39,176 nt of DNA from Bacteroidota bacterium. GTDB taxonomy: Bacteria; Bacteroidota; Bacteroidia; Bacteroidales; UBA1715. This document shows, in pieces, positions 31,122 to 39,074 of the stretch. The stretch covers positions 1-39,176 of the forward strand of contig WQTX01000016.1 in NCBI GenBank assembly GCA_009786075.1, written 5' to 3'. A program made the position numbers and the translations under genes. The number at the start of each line of letters is the position of its first letter. Within the stretch, counting starts at the first letter, position 1. The notes under the pieces are model-generated. The model saw only the letters and a list, made by a program, of their open reading frames with translations. It ran no database searches and was not told where the DNA came from.

Positions 31122-34100
31122 CTAATTCGTTACCAAAACCTTCACCACAGTCTTAACCCCATTGCAGAGATTGCTTACCAAATACACTCCCGCAGGCAAT
31201 GGCAATTCTATAGCATACGTTGGTGTGTAAGGCGTAACTGTTGTTTCAAACAACAATTTGCCGGTTACGGCATGCACGCTCACATAGTTGCCTTTTGCAA
31301 CATCGGCAAATACACATTCCAAATGAGTAATACCATTACTTTGTGTTTTGAAAACTTCAAAGGATTTGTTAGTATTTTGGAAATATACAGGCACTATGTG
31401 CGAATATGAATATTCACCATTGAAATCGGTTTGTTTTAAGCGGTAGTACGATACGCCTGCGAGCGGCTGTTCGTCAATGTAGGTATAATACTGAGGTTCG
31501 GTGGTGGTGCCGGCTCCAAGTATTTCGGCAAGCGGGGCAAATACCGAGCCATTGCCCGAACGATACAGGGTAAAGTAATCATTACCGGTTTCGGTCATAG
31601 TTTTCCAATGAAGCACTATTGCACTCGCTTCTAATTTTGCGGTAAATTCTGTAAGTTCTATCGGTAAAAGCACATCATTGCCTGCTATACGAGCATCGAA
31701 ATCGGCTTGGCATTGTGTTGTTGTTGCCCATTCTATTTTGGTAACTTGGCCGGGATCAGCACCTCCTTTCAATTTAAAATCCTGGTCGCCTCCGATGTTT
31801 ATAATTGGTGTTGTTTCGCCGTGGCTGGGCGTGTCGCCTCCATACACATCATTTGCAAAGTGCAATTTACCGGTACCAAACACATAGCCAACATTTGTAC
31901 CTGTACCTCGTCCTTTATTTCCGCAGTAATACAAGTCGGAACCGGGTAGTACGTGTATTTTAAATTGGGTGGTTACAGTAGCAGCCATATCGCCAATAAA
32001 ACCTAAAGCTCCCGGCTCCAAATTCAAAGCATTACAACCGCCGCCGTTAGTGCCTGTAAAACCTCGTGCAAATATCTGTGCGTTGTTGTCAATCCATACT
32101 TGAGCACCGCCGCCGCCGCCGTCAATCGACAACATACCTTTACCGTTACCTTCTACGGTGTTATATACATAAATTCCTGCTCCTTCTTTCAATCTAAATC
32201 TCAAGCCACCTTGGTCGGAACGCAAATCAAGATTGCCGTCTTTTACATAAATTTTCCCGCCCATAGTATGGGTTCGCGAAGAACCGCGGGCAATAATCTT
32301 CATATCGCTATTTATTACGTTGAATATACTTCCCGTATTCAAGAACACTCGTGTATCCTGTGCTTCGGGCATTGCCTTAGTACCATGGGCAATTTGGGCT
32401 AACATACTTGTTTCCAATTTTGCATTAGAACTGGTTGCAGCACAAGCGAAGCCTGACGGAGTGCTATGATTCCCCAAACTCCCGTCGCAATAATACTGAA
32501 ATTTCGTAGTGCAATTCTCGTCAAGCCCTATCTGTGCATCTATTTTTACTGTTTTGGCGGTTGTAGCAGTAGAATTGTCTATTGTAATTAGCGCGCCGTT
32601 TTCGTTATAAAAGAATGCTCCGCGTCCGTTATCAATTATAAAATCGGAATTAGTAAGACGGAATGCGCCTGCATTATTAAAATACGCTGCCATATTAACC
32701 CTATCGGCATCACCGGCGGCACCACCCATTTGAAATTTACCGTCCCTTACTTCTATCGTACCTTGGTTATCAATAAATATTGGTTTTCCATCGTCCCATT
32801 TAAAATTGGTGTTGCGCTTAAATGTGAAATCACCGGTAATGTCTATCAATCCTGTTGGCGTAACGGTTATTTGACCTGCACTCACTGTCCATCCGTTTGG
32901 CATGTACAATGCGCTTGAAATGGTGAGTTTTGCCGGATTAGCGTTATTATCTGCAATTGTAAGAGTTCCTCTACGAGTTACATCGCAAGAAGAAATAGTT
33001 ACATTGGCACCTGCACACAATGTTACATTATCGTACGCATTTGGCACTTCGCCCATTAGTGAGCCACTGCAACTACTACTACGCCAATTTGCCGTATTAC
33101 ACCATTCTCCTGTGCCTGAATAATAGAAATTACGAGGCTCAAGCGAAACACTGCCGGTAAGGTTCACAATTGCCGTTCGCCCGCCCAAAGAGACAGAAAC
33201 CGTAGCCGATTTGCTTTCTACATATCCTGCTTTGAAACGCACACATATTGTAGCACCGGTGGCAGTGGCGGTGTTCGATAGTATTGTAAAGGCATCGGGA
33301 TTGGTTCCGCCCAATGATGCACTAATTTCTCCGTCTAAACATTCGCGTGTTACCGTAAAACACCGGTCGTCGGGTCCGCCGCCGCCGGGGTAAGCCAAAG
33401 CTATCGTTGAAGAAGAAACCGAAAGTGCAGATGTTTTAAACACTGCTTTAGCTTTAATTGTTTTTGCATACGCCGTTCCACCGGCTATAGTAACTGCTAC
33501 GCCTTCGGCAAAAGGTGTATTGCCGATGTATCTCAAATACAATGTTTGATTTATTGTACTATTTGTAGTAGATAGGTACACAGTTTCATCTATACCGAGA
33601 GAATTACCGTTTTCGTACTCAACCACAAAACCGGCTGTTTTTGTTATGGCTATCGTTGGCGGCAAACAATTTCCCACTACGTCGAAAGGGATTCTGTCGG
33701 TAAAGGTTTCACCCGAGCACACCGGAGTAAAATTGAGTGTAGCGGCTGGTTCGGTGTTTAAGTACGTTGCCACTACGGTAGCGTTTGCTTTTACGGTTAG
33801 TGTTTTCGAGGCATCGGTGCCGGCTGTAAGTGTTACTGCGGTGGCATTGGTTACAGCGCCGCCGGTATAGGTTACTGTAACTTGCTCACCGGCAACGGCG
33901 GTAGCTTTATTTACCGAAAAATTAGTTCCGGGAGCTATGGCAACTGTTCCAAGACAAGAACCTGCAACGGTAAATGTTTGTGTATTCCAATCTCCTGTAG
34001 CACATTTTTCAAATGCAAGGGCGGCAATTTCCGGAGTAAATACCGGAGTGGAAACCGAGCCTTCTGCTCGTATAGTAACAGGGGTGGCACCGCCGCCGCT

Positions 34101-37100
34101 TACCGTTACGGCATCTTCAAAATCGTAATCGTCTACGGGAGTAGAGGTACGGGTTATTGTAATTAATTTGCTAAACGTACCATCGGCTTCTACGGTAGTA
34201 GTAGTGGGGCTTACCGTATAATTACCGTTTACCGGAGCAAAGGTAATAGTTGCACCGACTGTTAAATTATAGCCTCTTACCGTAACCTCGCGCGATGAAG
34301 GAGCATTGGGACACGCGGTGGGAATGGTTACATCGGTTTTTATAAAGATTGGACCGCAAGCGGTAGGGCTTACTGTATGTGCACCCGATACGGGGCTGGT
34401 TGCGCACACCTCGAAGAGGCGCACATCGCTCAGTCTAACGGGGTCGGTAGTAGCTCCTGTGTTTGTATTACCTCCTACGTTAAACGTCAATCGAAGGTTG
34501 TTCTTTGTTGGTTCCGATACAGTAAATACCTCCGAGAAAGTTGTAAGCGTGGGGGTCAAGTTATATTTTTGATTATTATCGGCAGTCATATAGTTTCTCC
34601 ATATTGATTCGACTGAATTTTCAATTACCGCTATTATGGTTCTGTTGGCAGTTTCCGACATGGCTGTAAAAGTAAAACAGTATTGCTTTCCGTTTACGAG
34701 ATTGATCCCCATCTGGGTAAATTGCGGTTTCCAGTGCTCGCCGGCATTTCCATTATTACCAACTCTTAATCTTACGCTTCCGTCGCCCTGCGGCACTGCA
34801 TCGCAGGTACCACCGTTGCAGCTGCCATAATTCCAATCTGTAATGCCGGAGAAAGTACCATTTTTAATCATATTGGTAGGACTTCCTACTACACAGTAAT
34901 AGTAGTATTGTTCGTTACCAACAGGAAATTCGGAGAGTTGCGGGGTGTAGGTTGAGCTTGTTGCGCCCGGAATAGGGGTTCCGCCCGTGGTAGAGGCAGT
35001 TGTGTTCCTGTACCACTGATAACTCGCCGCAGCACAGGTAGTAACCGACAATGCATCGAATTCTCCGACTGTATTACATACATTTTGAACCTTACCCGAC
35101 AAATTTGAAGCTGTAATACAACCGCCGGTATAGGTAATTGTTCCGCTTTTTGTAACAGGAGTGCAATCCACACCGTTGCCTGTTGTTGTAATGCTATAAT
35201 CGGTGTTGGCGCACGATGGCGTACCGGTTATTTCTACCGTGGTGCTTGCGCCCGTGCCTTTGATTTCCAAAGTTATGCCGTTCACCGTTTTCGAGCCGCT
35301 TGTAATTGGGCTTCCTCCTCCGAGTGTAGCACTTACTCCGGTAGCGTTGGTTAGTGCGTATGTTATTTTAGAAATAGGGGTGCCGCTCGATGATTGACTG
35401 GCTGCGCCGCCGGAAGATGTAAGGGTTGGTGGGGTGGCACAAGTGGTTACCGGTGCGCATTCTTCTAATTCTAATGTGAATTCACCGATAACTACACTAC
35501 TACCGCCTAATTTTACAACAACTCCAACATAATAAGATGCGGTGGTAGATGGAGTAAAAGATATCTCATCAAAATTCACAGTGGCTCCAATTGCTTTTGC
35601 ACTATGTCCAATAGTATTGGAAGGAGATGCTGAATAAGCAGTAATTGGAGAAAAAGTAGTAGGAATAATGTATACCAGTACATCGGCATTCCGTGAACCT
35701 CTTGTACCATCCATCCCTGTCTCTGTATAATTCACATTCAACGTATACGTGTACCCCTGCTGGAATGTTAATGATTTGTAAAAATAGGACGTTACGCCAT
35801 TACTGGTAGTACTATTAGAATAACAAGGGGTATTAAATTCTACTTTGTTATCACTGACACGAGAGGCGGTAAATTGCCGTGTAACAGAAGTAGCACCACA
35901 AATGGTAGAAGAAGTAGAAGTAGCATAATTTTGGGCGGCAGCAAATGTACCACCTGTTACTGTTACAGGAATAATAGTACAATTTGTTACAGAAGCACTC
36001 AAACTAACATTTTGAGCCGTACCACTATTTATATCAGGGTTGGTAAAGGCTACGTTGGCGGTATTATAATCAGCCGCCGCTTTGCCTGATTTCAAACGAA
36101 CCCAAACGTATGCAGGGCAATCGGTGGCACTGAAAGTAAGACTGCCGGTACCGTCAACCCAAGTACCATTCGATGCGCTTGTGCTGCCTTTTGAAATTTC
36201 GTAATCATTGGCATTGGTTCCGGTAAGTTTTACTGTTGTGCCGGATGTCAAACTCGAACACGTTACTGTAATTTTTTGGGGTGTGCTTGAGCCTCCTGTT
36301 GTGTAACCCAATTCGGTGAGGGATGCCTTATCGAGGGTGAGGGTGGGGGTGGTGGGTGTACAATCTTTGACGGTGTGTTTGCCGGATGCGGCGGTTTTGC
36401 CACATTCGGTTTCTGTTAATAGATAAAGACTTACGTTGCTTATAATAACATTTGGTGTTGAACTACTGCCCATGTTAAATGCGACTTGGTGCAACCTTAC
36501 ATTTGTTGGAGTTTGGAGTGTACCTACTGTAAAATCAAGCGTAAAAGTCTGATTAGTATTCGTCAAATTAACAGAATGTTCTCCCCAAGTGTCATAATTA
36601 TTTGCTTGTTGTACCACCGCCTGTATTGTCCTTGTCCCCGATGCAGTCCTTGCCGTATAGGTAAGACGGTATTTGGAACCAACCGTGAGATTTAGTCCTC
36701 TCTGAAGAATTTGACTATTGTCCGCATTCATACCACTGACTGTGATTTCACGATTGGTGGTATTGATGCTTCCGGCAGCACCATTCCTTGCCGCCCATGT
36801 ATTAGGATTAACACAATCTCCGGAGGAGCCGCACATGGTGCTACTTGCGAAATTTCCATTTGTTATCAAATCACTACCGGTAGTGCTAAGATTATACACC
36901 ACACAATAATAATAGTAGTCGGTACCAACAGAAAGTTCGCTTGCAAGCGGTGTGTAGGTTGCACTTGTTGCGCCTGCAATAGGAGTTCCGCCCGTGTTAC
37001 CGTTCGATGTGGTTCTATACCATTGGTAAGCACGCTGAGTCGCATCTATAGGAGTAACCGACAATGCGTTGAAAGTTCCGGGAGTCGGGGTTTTACAAAT

Positions 37101-37670
37101 GTCTGTTTGAGCAGGTAAGGACGAAGAGGTGATGCAGCTGGCAGCGGCAAATGGAGTAGGCTGCATTTCTAATGAAGCAACACCACCTGGCTCTGTATAC
37201 CGGAAATAAATAGTGTAAGAACATTGGGAAGTAGCATCAGTAGCCATCGAAAAGGCTACCTTCGTAGGAGTACCTGCTGTTTTACCGGTAACGGTAAGGT
37301 TAGTAGACGAAGCACCTATAGCGCACGGATACGCATCTGGTGCCGAGTAAGTAATATTACTTGCAAGAACACCAGCAATGCCAAGTGTAAAAGCATCTTT
37401 CGACTTGAGCTTAACTGTTATTGAAAAAACATCACCTGGCGCTACGGTAATAGTACATGGTCTACCACTACAAAGCTGAGTCCCACTTGCATTATTAATA
37501 ACAAAATTACCTTGAGCTCTGTCGTCAGGATCAGAGAAAGTTAATGTTGCAGCATTCACACTCCCCACGCCCAAAAACAGCGCACAAACGAGCAGGATTA
37601 AAGAACTGAGGCGGTTTTTACTTAGAAAACGGGGGGGGGTAGTGGTGGTTTTTGTGTAGATATTTTTCAT
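31122..37670 (-). CDS. giant T9SS-exported surface protein with Ig-like and carbohydrate-binding-like modules
   Basis: A 2182-residue protein. Its signal peptide (LSSLILLVCALFLGVGSVNA, about residues 20-41) follows a short N-terminal stretch. Two similar module pairs are visible: an Ig-like unit with YQWYRxT and GGTPIxGATSxTYTP (about 210 and 885), each followed by a jelly-roll, CBM4/9-like unit starting LITNGNF or MIKNGTF (about 263-430 and 935-1093). Several beta-sandwich repeats lie between and after them. From about 1515 there is a beta-helix-like region (FYYSGTGEWCNTANW), and from about 2003 the C-terminal region LPIELTEFTAKLEAS ends in a T9SS sorting domain (LPAGVYLVSNLCNGVKTVVKVLVTN). 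It is expected to be secreted across the outer membrane and cell-attached. The ATG at 37670 is chosen over 37712 because the longer form starts in repeat sequence. A run of nine C lies at codons 11-14. Confidence 0.88.
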   Translation of the reverse strand: MKNIYTKTTTTPPRFLSKNRLSSLILLVCALFLGVGSVNAATLTFSDPDDRAQGNFVINNASGTQLCSGRPCTITVAPGDVFSITVKLKSKDAFTLGIAGVLASNITYSAPDAYPCAIGASSTNLTVTGKTAGTPTKVAFSMATDATSQCSYTIYFRYTEPGGVASLEMQPTPFAAASCITSSSLPAQTDICKTPTPGTFNALSVTPIDATQRAYQWYRTTSNGNTGGTPIAGATSATYTPLASELSVGTDYYYYCVVYNLSTTGSDLITNGNFASSTMCGSSGDCVNPNTWAARNGAAGSINTTNREITVSGMNADNSQILQRGLNLTVGSKYRLTYTARTASGTRTIQAVVQQANNYDTWGEHSVNLTNTNQTFTLDFTVGTLQTPTNVRLHQVAFNMGSSSTPNVIISNVSLYLLTETECGKTAASGKHTVKDCTPTTPTLTLDKASLTELGYTTGGSSTPQKITVTCSSLTSGTTVKLTGTNANDYEISKGSTSASNGTWVDGTGSLTFSATDCPAYVWVRLKSGKAAADYNTANVAFTNPDINSGTAQNVSLSASVTNCTIIPVTVTGGTFAAAQNYATSTSSTICGATSVTRQFTASRVSDNKVEFNTPCYSNSTTSNGVTSYFYKSLTFQQGYTYTLNVNYTETGMDGTRGSRNADVLVYIIPTTFSPITAYSASPSNTIGHSAKAIGATVNFDEISFTPSTTASYYVGVVVKLGGSSVVIGEFTLELEECAPVTTCATPPTLTSSGGAASQSSSGTPISKITYALTNATGVSATLGGGSPITSGSKTVNGITLEIKGTGASTTVEITGTPSCANTDYSITTTGNGVDCTPVTKSGTITYTGGCITASNLSGKVQNVCNTVGEFDALSVTTCAAASYQWYRNTTASTTGGTPIPGATSSTYTPQLSEFPVGNEQYYYYCVVGSPTNMIKNGTFSGITDWNYGSCNGGTCDAVPQGDGSVRLRVGNNGNAGEHWKPQFTQMGINLVNGKQYCFTFTAMSETANRTIIAVIENSVESIWRNYMTADNNQKYNLTPTLTTFSEVFTVSEPTKNNLRLTFNVGGNTNTGATTDPVRLSDVRLFEVCATSPVSGAHTVSPTACGPIFIKTDVTIPTACPNAPSSREVTVRGYNLTVGATITFAPVNGNYTVSPTTTTVEADGTFSKLITITRTSTPVDDYDFEDAVTVSGGGATPVTIRAEGSVSTPVFTPEIAALAFEKCATGDWNTQTFTVAGSCLGTVAIAPGTNFSVNKATAVAGEQVTVTYTGGAVTNATAVTLTAGTDASKTLTVKANATVVATYLNTEPAATLNFTPVCSGETFTDRIPFDVVGNCLPPTIAITKTAGFVVEYENGNSLGIDETVYLSTTNSTINQTLYLRYIGNTPFAEGVAVTIAGGTAYAKTIKAKAVFKTSALSVSSSTIALAYPGGGGPDDRCFTVTRECLDGEISASLGGTNPDAFTILSNTATATGATICVRFKAGYVESKSATVSVSLGGRTAIVNLTGSVSLEPRNFYYSGTGEWCNTANWRSSSCSGSLMGEVPNAYDNVTLCAGANVTISSCDVTRRGTLTIADNNANPAKLTISSALYMPNGWTVSAGQITVTPTGLIDITGDFTFKRNTNFKWDDGKPIFIDNQGTIEVRDGKFQMGGAAGDADRVNMAAYFNNAGAFRLTNSDFIIDNGRGAFFYNENGALITIDNSTATTAKTVKIDAQIGLDENCTTKFQYYCDGSLGNHSTPSGFACAATSSNAKLETSMLAQIAHGTKAMPEAQDTRVFLNTGSIFNVINSDMKIIARGSSRTHTMGGKIYVKDGNLDLRSDQGGLRFRLKEGAGIYVYNTVEGNGKGMLSIDGGGGGAQVWIDNNAQIFARGFTGTNGGGCNALNLEPGALGFIGDMAATVTTQFKIHVLPGSDLYYCGNKGRGTGTNVGYVFGTGKLHFANDVYGGDTPSHGETTPIINIGGDQDFKLKGGADPGQVTKIEWATTTQCQADFDARIAGNDVLLPIELTEFTAKLEASAIVLHWKTMTETGNDYFTLYRSGNGSVFAPLAEILGAGTTTEPQYYTYIDEQPLAGVSYYRLKQTDFNGEYSYSHIVPVYFQNTNKSFEVFKTQSNGITHLECVFADVAKGNYVSVHAVTGKLLFETTVTPYTPTYAIELPLPAGVYLVSNLCNGVKTVVKVLVTN
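37631..37639 (-). repeat. homopolymeric C9 tract near the start of the giant surface-protein gene
   Basis: Nine consecutive C on the coding strand, within codons 11-14 (ACC CCC CCC CGT), before the signal peptide. A gain or loss of one base would put the whole protein out of frame. Such tracts are typical phase-variation sites in surface-protein genes of other bacteria. Confidence 0.9.
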
Positions 37671-37700
37671 GCTGTGAGGTCTTTTAAAGCCCCGACCCAA

Positions 37701-37719
37701 CCCTCCCCACAAGGGAGGG
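37701..37719. repeat. GC-rich hairpin in the leader of the giant gene, family D-like
   Basis: CCCTCCC (37701-37707) and GGGAGGG (37713-37719) pair around a five-base loop, 31 bases upstream of the ATG. It is similar in style to the C5/G5 hairpins near truB. Confidence 0.65.
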
Positions 37720-37842
37720 AGTTTGGAGCTGTGGTTTAATTATTTAGTTTTGTTTTTCAATTTTTTTCTGTTTCTTTTTCTTCTTCTATTTCTTGCTTGC
37801 TTTTTTTGGTTTTCGTAGTGGCAGCAGTGGCTTTACACTATT

Positions 37843-38160
37843 TTACATTATTTTTATACCTGTTTTTTTAATTTCTTCTATAAATGGGTCTCCTTGGTTG
37901 AAGTAATCGGTAGGGTATGTTTTTGTTTCGATGCGTATATATGGTTTTTTGATACCTACGTACGGAAAGAGTTTTTTGTCTTCAAAAGAAAAACCGATAA
38001 ATTCGTCCGCTACCAATGCCACGTCAATGTCCGAGTGCTCGTGCTGTGTACCTTTGGCAAATGAACCGTACAGGAACACATTACGGAGATTAACTCCGTG
38101 TTTTTGTACATCGCAAGCGTAATTGTACACCGTATCTATTGCAGCATCTTGAGTAAGCAT
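37843..38160 (-). CDS. MNT-type minimal nucleotidyltransferase
   Basis: A 105-residue nucleotidyltransferase-fold protein with the motif GSFAKGTQHEHSDIDVALV (about residues 33-51), which supplies the GS and DxD metal-binding residues. MNT proteins paired with HEPN proteins act as antitoxins, in characterised cases by AMPylating the HEPN toxin. The start at 38158-38160 is preferred over the longer reading to 38214 because it is preceded by a strong AGGAGG ribosome-binding site and gives MLTQDAAIDTV. It overlaps the 3' end of the HEPN gene by 25 bases. Confidence 0.88.
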   Translation of the reverse strand: MLTQDAAIDTVYNYACDVQKHGVNLRNVFLYGSFAKGTQHEHSDIDVALVADEFIGFSFEDKKLFPYVGIKKPYIRIETKTYPTDYFNQGDPFIEEIKKTGIKIM

Positions 38161-38517
38161 TGTTTGACCTCCTTTACTTTTTCTAATTGTATAACTGTGT
38201 AATCTTTTGTGCATATCTTATCTATCTTTCTCAAGTAATCCGGATAACGTCCTGATAGTTGAAACTCGTTGAAGTTTCCCAAAAAGTTCATCATATCATC
38301 TTCCAAATCTATATTCGACTGTTCCAACAGATACACAATATTGTGCACTCGTGGCGGATAGTTTTCTTGATGTGTACGCACCCAGTTTGCTTTTGCCAAT
38401 TTTTCTAAAGTTTGATGTGTCAAATAGAGACAGAACACATAATCGCCGGCATTACCGCTTCCAGTCGTCCTCGGCTGTATCCGTCCAGTACTTTATGTGT
38501 TGCTCCTTTGTCATCAT
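38136..38517 (-). pseudogene. HEPN-domain protein gene, frameshifted near its 5' end
   Basis: The 5' part starts at ATG 38515-38517 and reads MMTKEQHIKYWTDTAEDDWKR before a TAA at 38452-38454. The rest continues in another frame (GNAGDYVFCLYLTHQTLEKLAKANWV, then PPRVHNIVYLLEQ and FQLSGRYPDYLRKI) to the stop at 38136. Both halves fit one HEPN protein of about 120 residues. The only downstream start is a GTG at 38436-38438, which would remove the first helix. The region between DDW and DYVFCLY is shorter than I expect for the family, suggesting a small deletion not divisible by three. A sequencing error cannot be excluded. The HEPN component is the presumed ribonuclease toxin of the pair. Confidence 0.75.
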
Positions 38518-38585
38518 ACTTGTTTTAATTTAAGATTTGCGAATATACAATTTTTATGGTTAGTTTTTCAAAGTTCCTTTTTTTT

Positions 38586-38604
38586 CGCAGGGCTTTACCC
38601 TGCG
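38586..38604. repeat. 7-base GC hairpin
   Basis: CGCAGGG (38586-38592) and CCCTGCG (38598-38604) pair around CTTTA. It is followed by sequence that reads as a peptide remnant on the minus strand. Confidence 0.7.
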
Positions 38605-38924
38605 TTGGGTAATGCGAGACTTTCAGCCTCGGGAGAGAGAGTGGCTCGTTTTATTCGTTCAATTTCTTCGATTGTTACAAAAAAATGCCCTTTGTAAACT
38701 CTTATCTACAAAGGAATAACGAATAGCACTGTAAATGCTTTGTAAATCTTACACATTTTTAAGGTTTTTACGGTTGGATTTAAGCGTTAAATAGCTGGTT
38801 GTGAGTTAGTTATTATTGTGTGGGTTTTGTCATATTATTTCTGTCGCAATGTACAACAATTTTTACACGTTTGCAAGGGTTTTATTTATTTTTTAAAAAG
38901 CACACACATTTTTATGAAAAACAA

Positions 38925-38952
38925 GCAAGGGCGAAAAATCTTTCGCCCTTAC
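38925..38952. repeat. 12-base hairpin, family C copy 2
   Basis: GCAAGGGCGAAA (38925-38936) and TTTCGCCCTTAC (38941-38952) pair, with one G-T-type mismatch position relative to copy 1. It lies downstream of the second T9SS cargo gene, as copy 1 lies downstream of the first. Confidence 0.85.
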
Positions 38953-38984
38953 ATTCCTATTGACAAGGGGTTTATGCTTCGATA

Positions 38985-39005
38985 CTTCGACTACGCTCAG
39001 CAACC
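38985..39005 (+). repeat. dispersed short repeat, family E variant, intergenic
   Basis: CTTCGACTACGCTCAGCAAC is a three-base variant of the copies in the Smr and 213-residue genes, followed by a partial second unit CTTCGCTCAGCAACCG (39007-39022). The pair is bracketed by CAAGGGGTT (38964-38972) and AACCCCTTG (39023-39031), an inverted repeat. Confidence 0.75.
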
Positions 39006-39074
39006 TCTTCGCTCAGCAACCGAACCCCTTGTTACCTTATTTCCTCGTCAACTTGTCAACTCGTCAACTATTTC

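Larger units (their letters stand above)
38518..39074. other. 557-base gap with hairpins and repeats, no convincing gene
   Basis: Holds a CGCAGGG/CCCTGCG hairpin (38586-38604), a 36-codon open stretch on the minus strand without a good start (38595-38705), the second family C hairpin (38925-38952), a family E repeat (38985-39005) and short GTCAAC repeats (about 39047-39070). No tRNA, promoter or complete ORF was recognised. Confidence 0.7.

Noticed and set aside
32105-32120. Trinucleotide run (CGC)5 in the giant gene
   Set aside because: It encodes a glycine run in frame, and length changes would only add or remove glycine. It is not a candidate switch like the C9 tract.
37671-37712. Longer start for the giant surface protein (ATG at 37712)
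   Set aside because: The extra residues come from a GC-rich hairpin repeat, and the signal peptide is better placed relative to the ATG at 37670.
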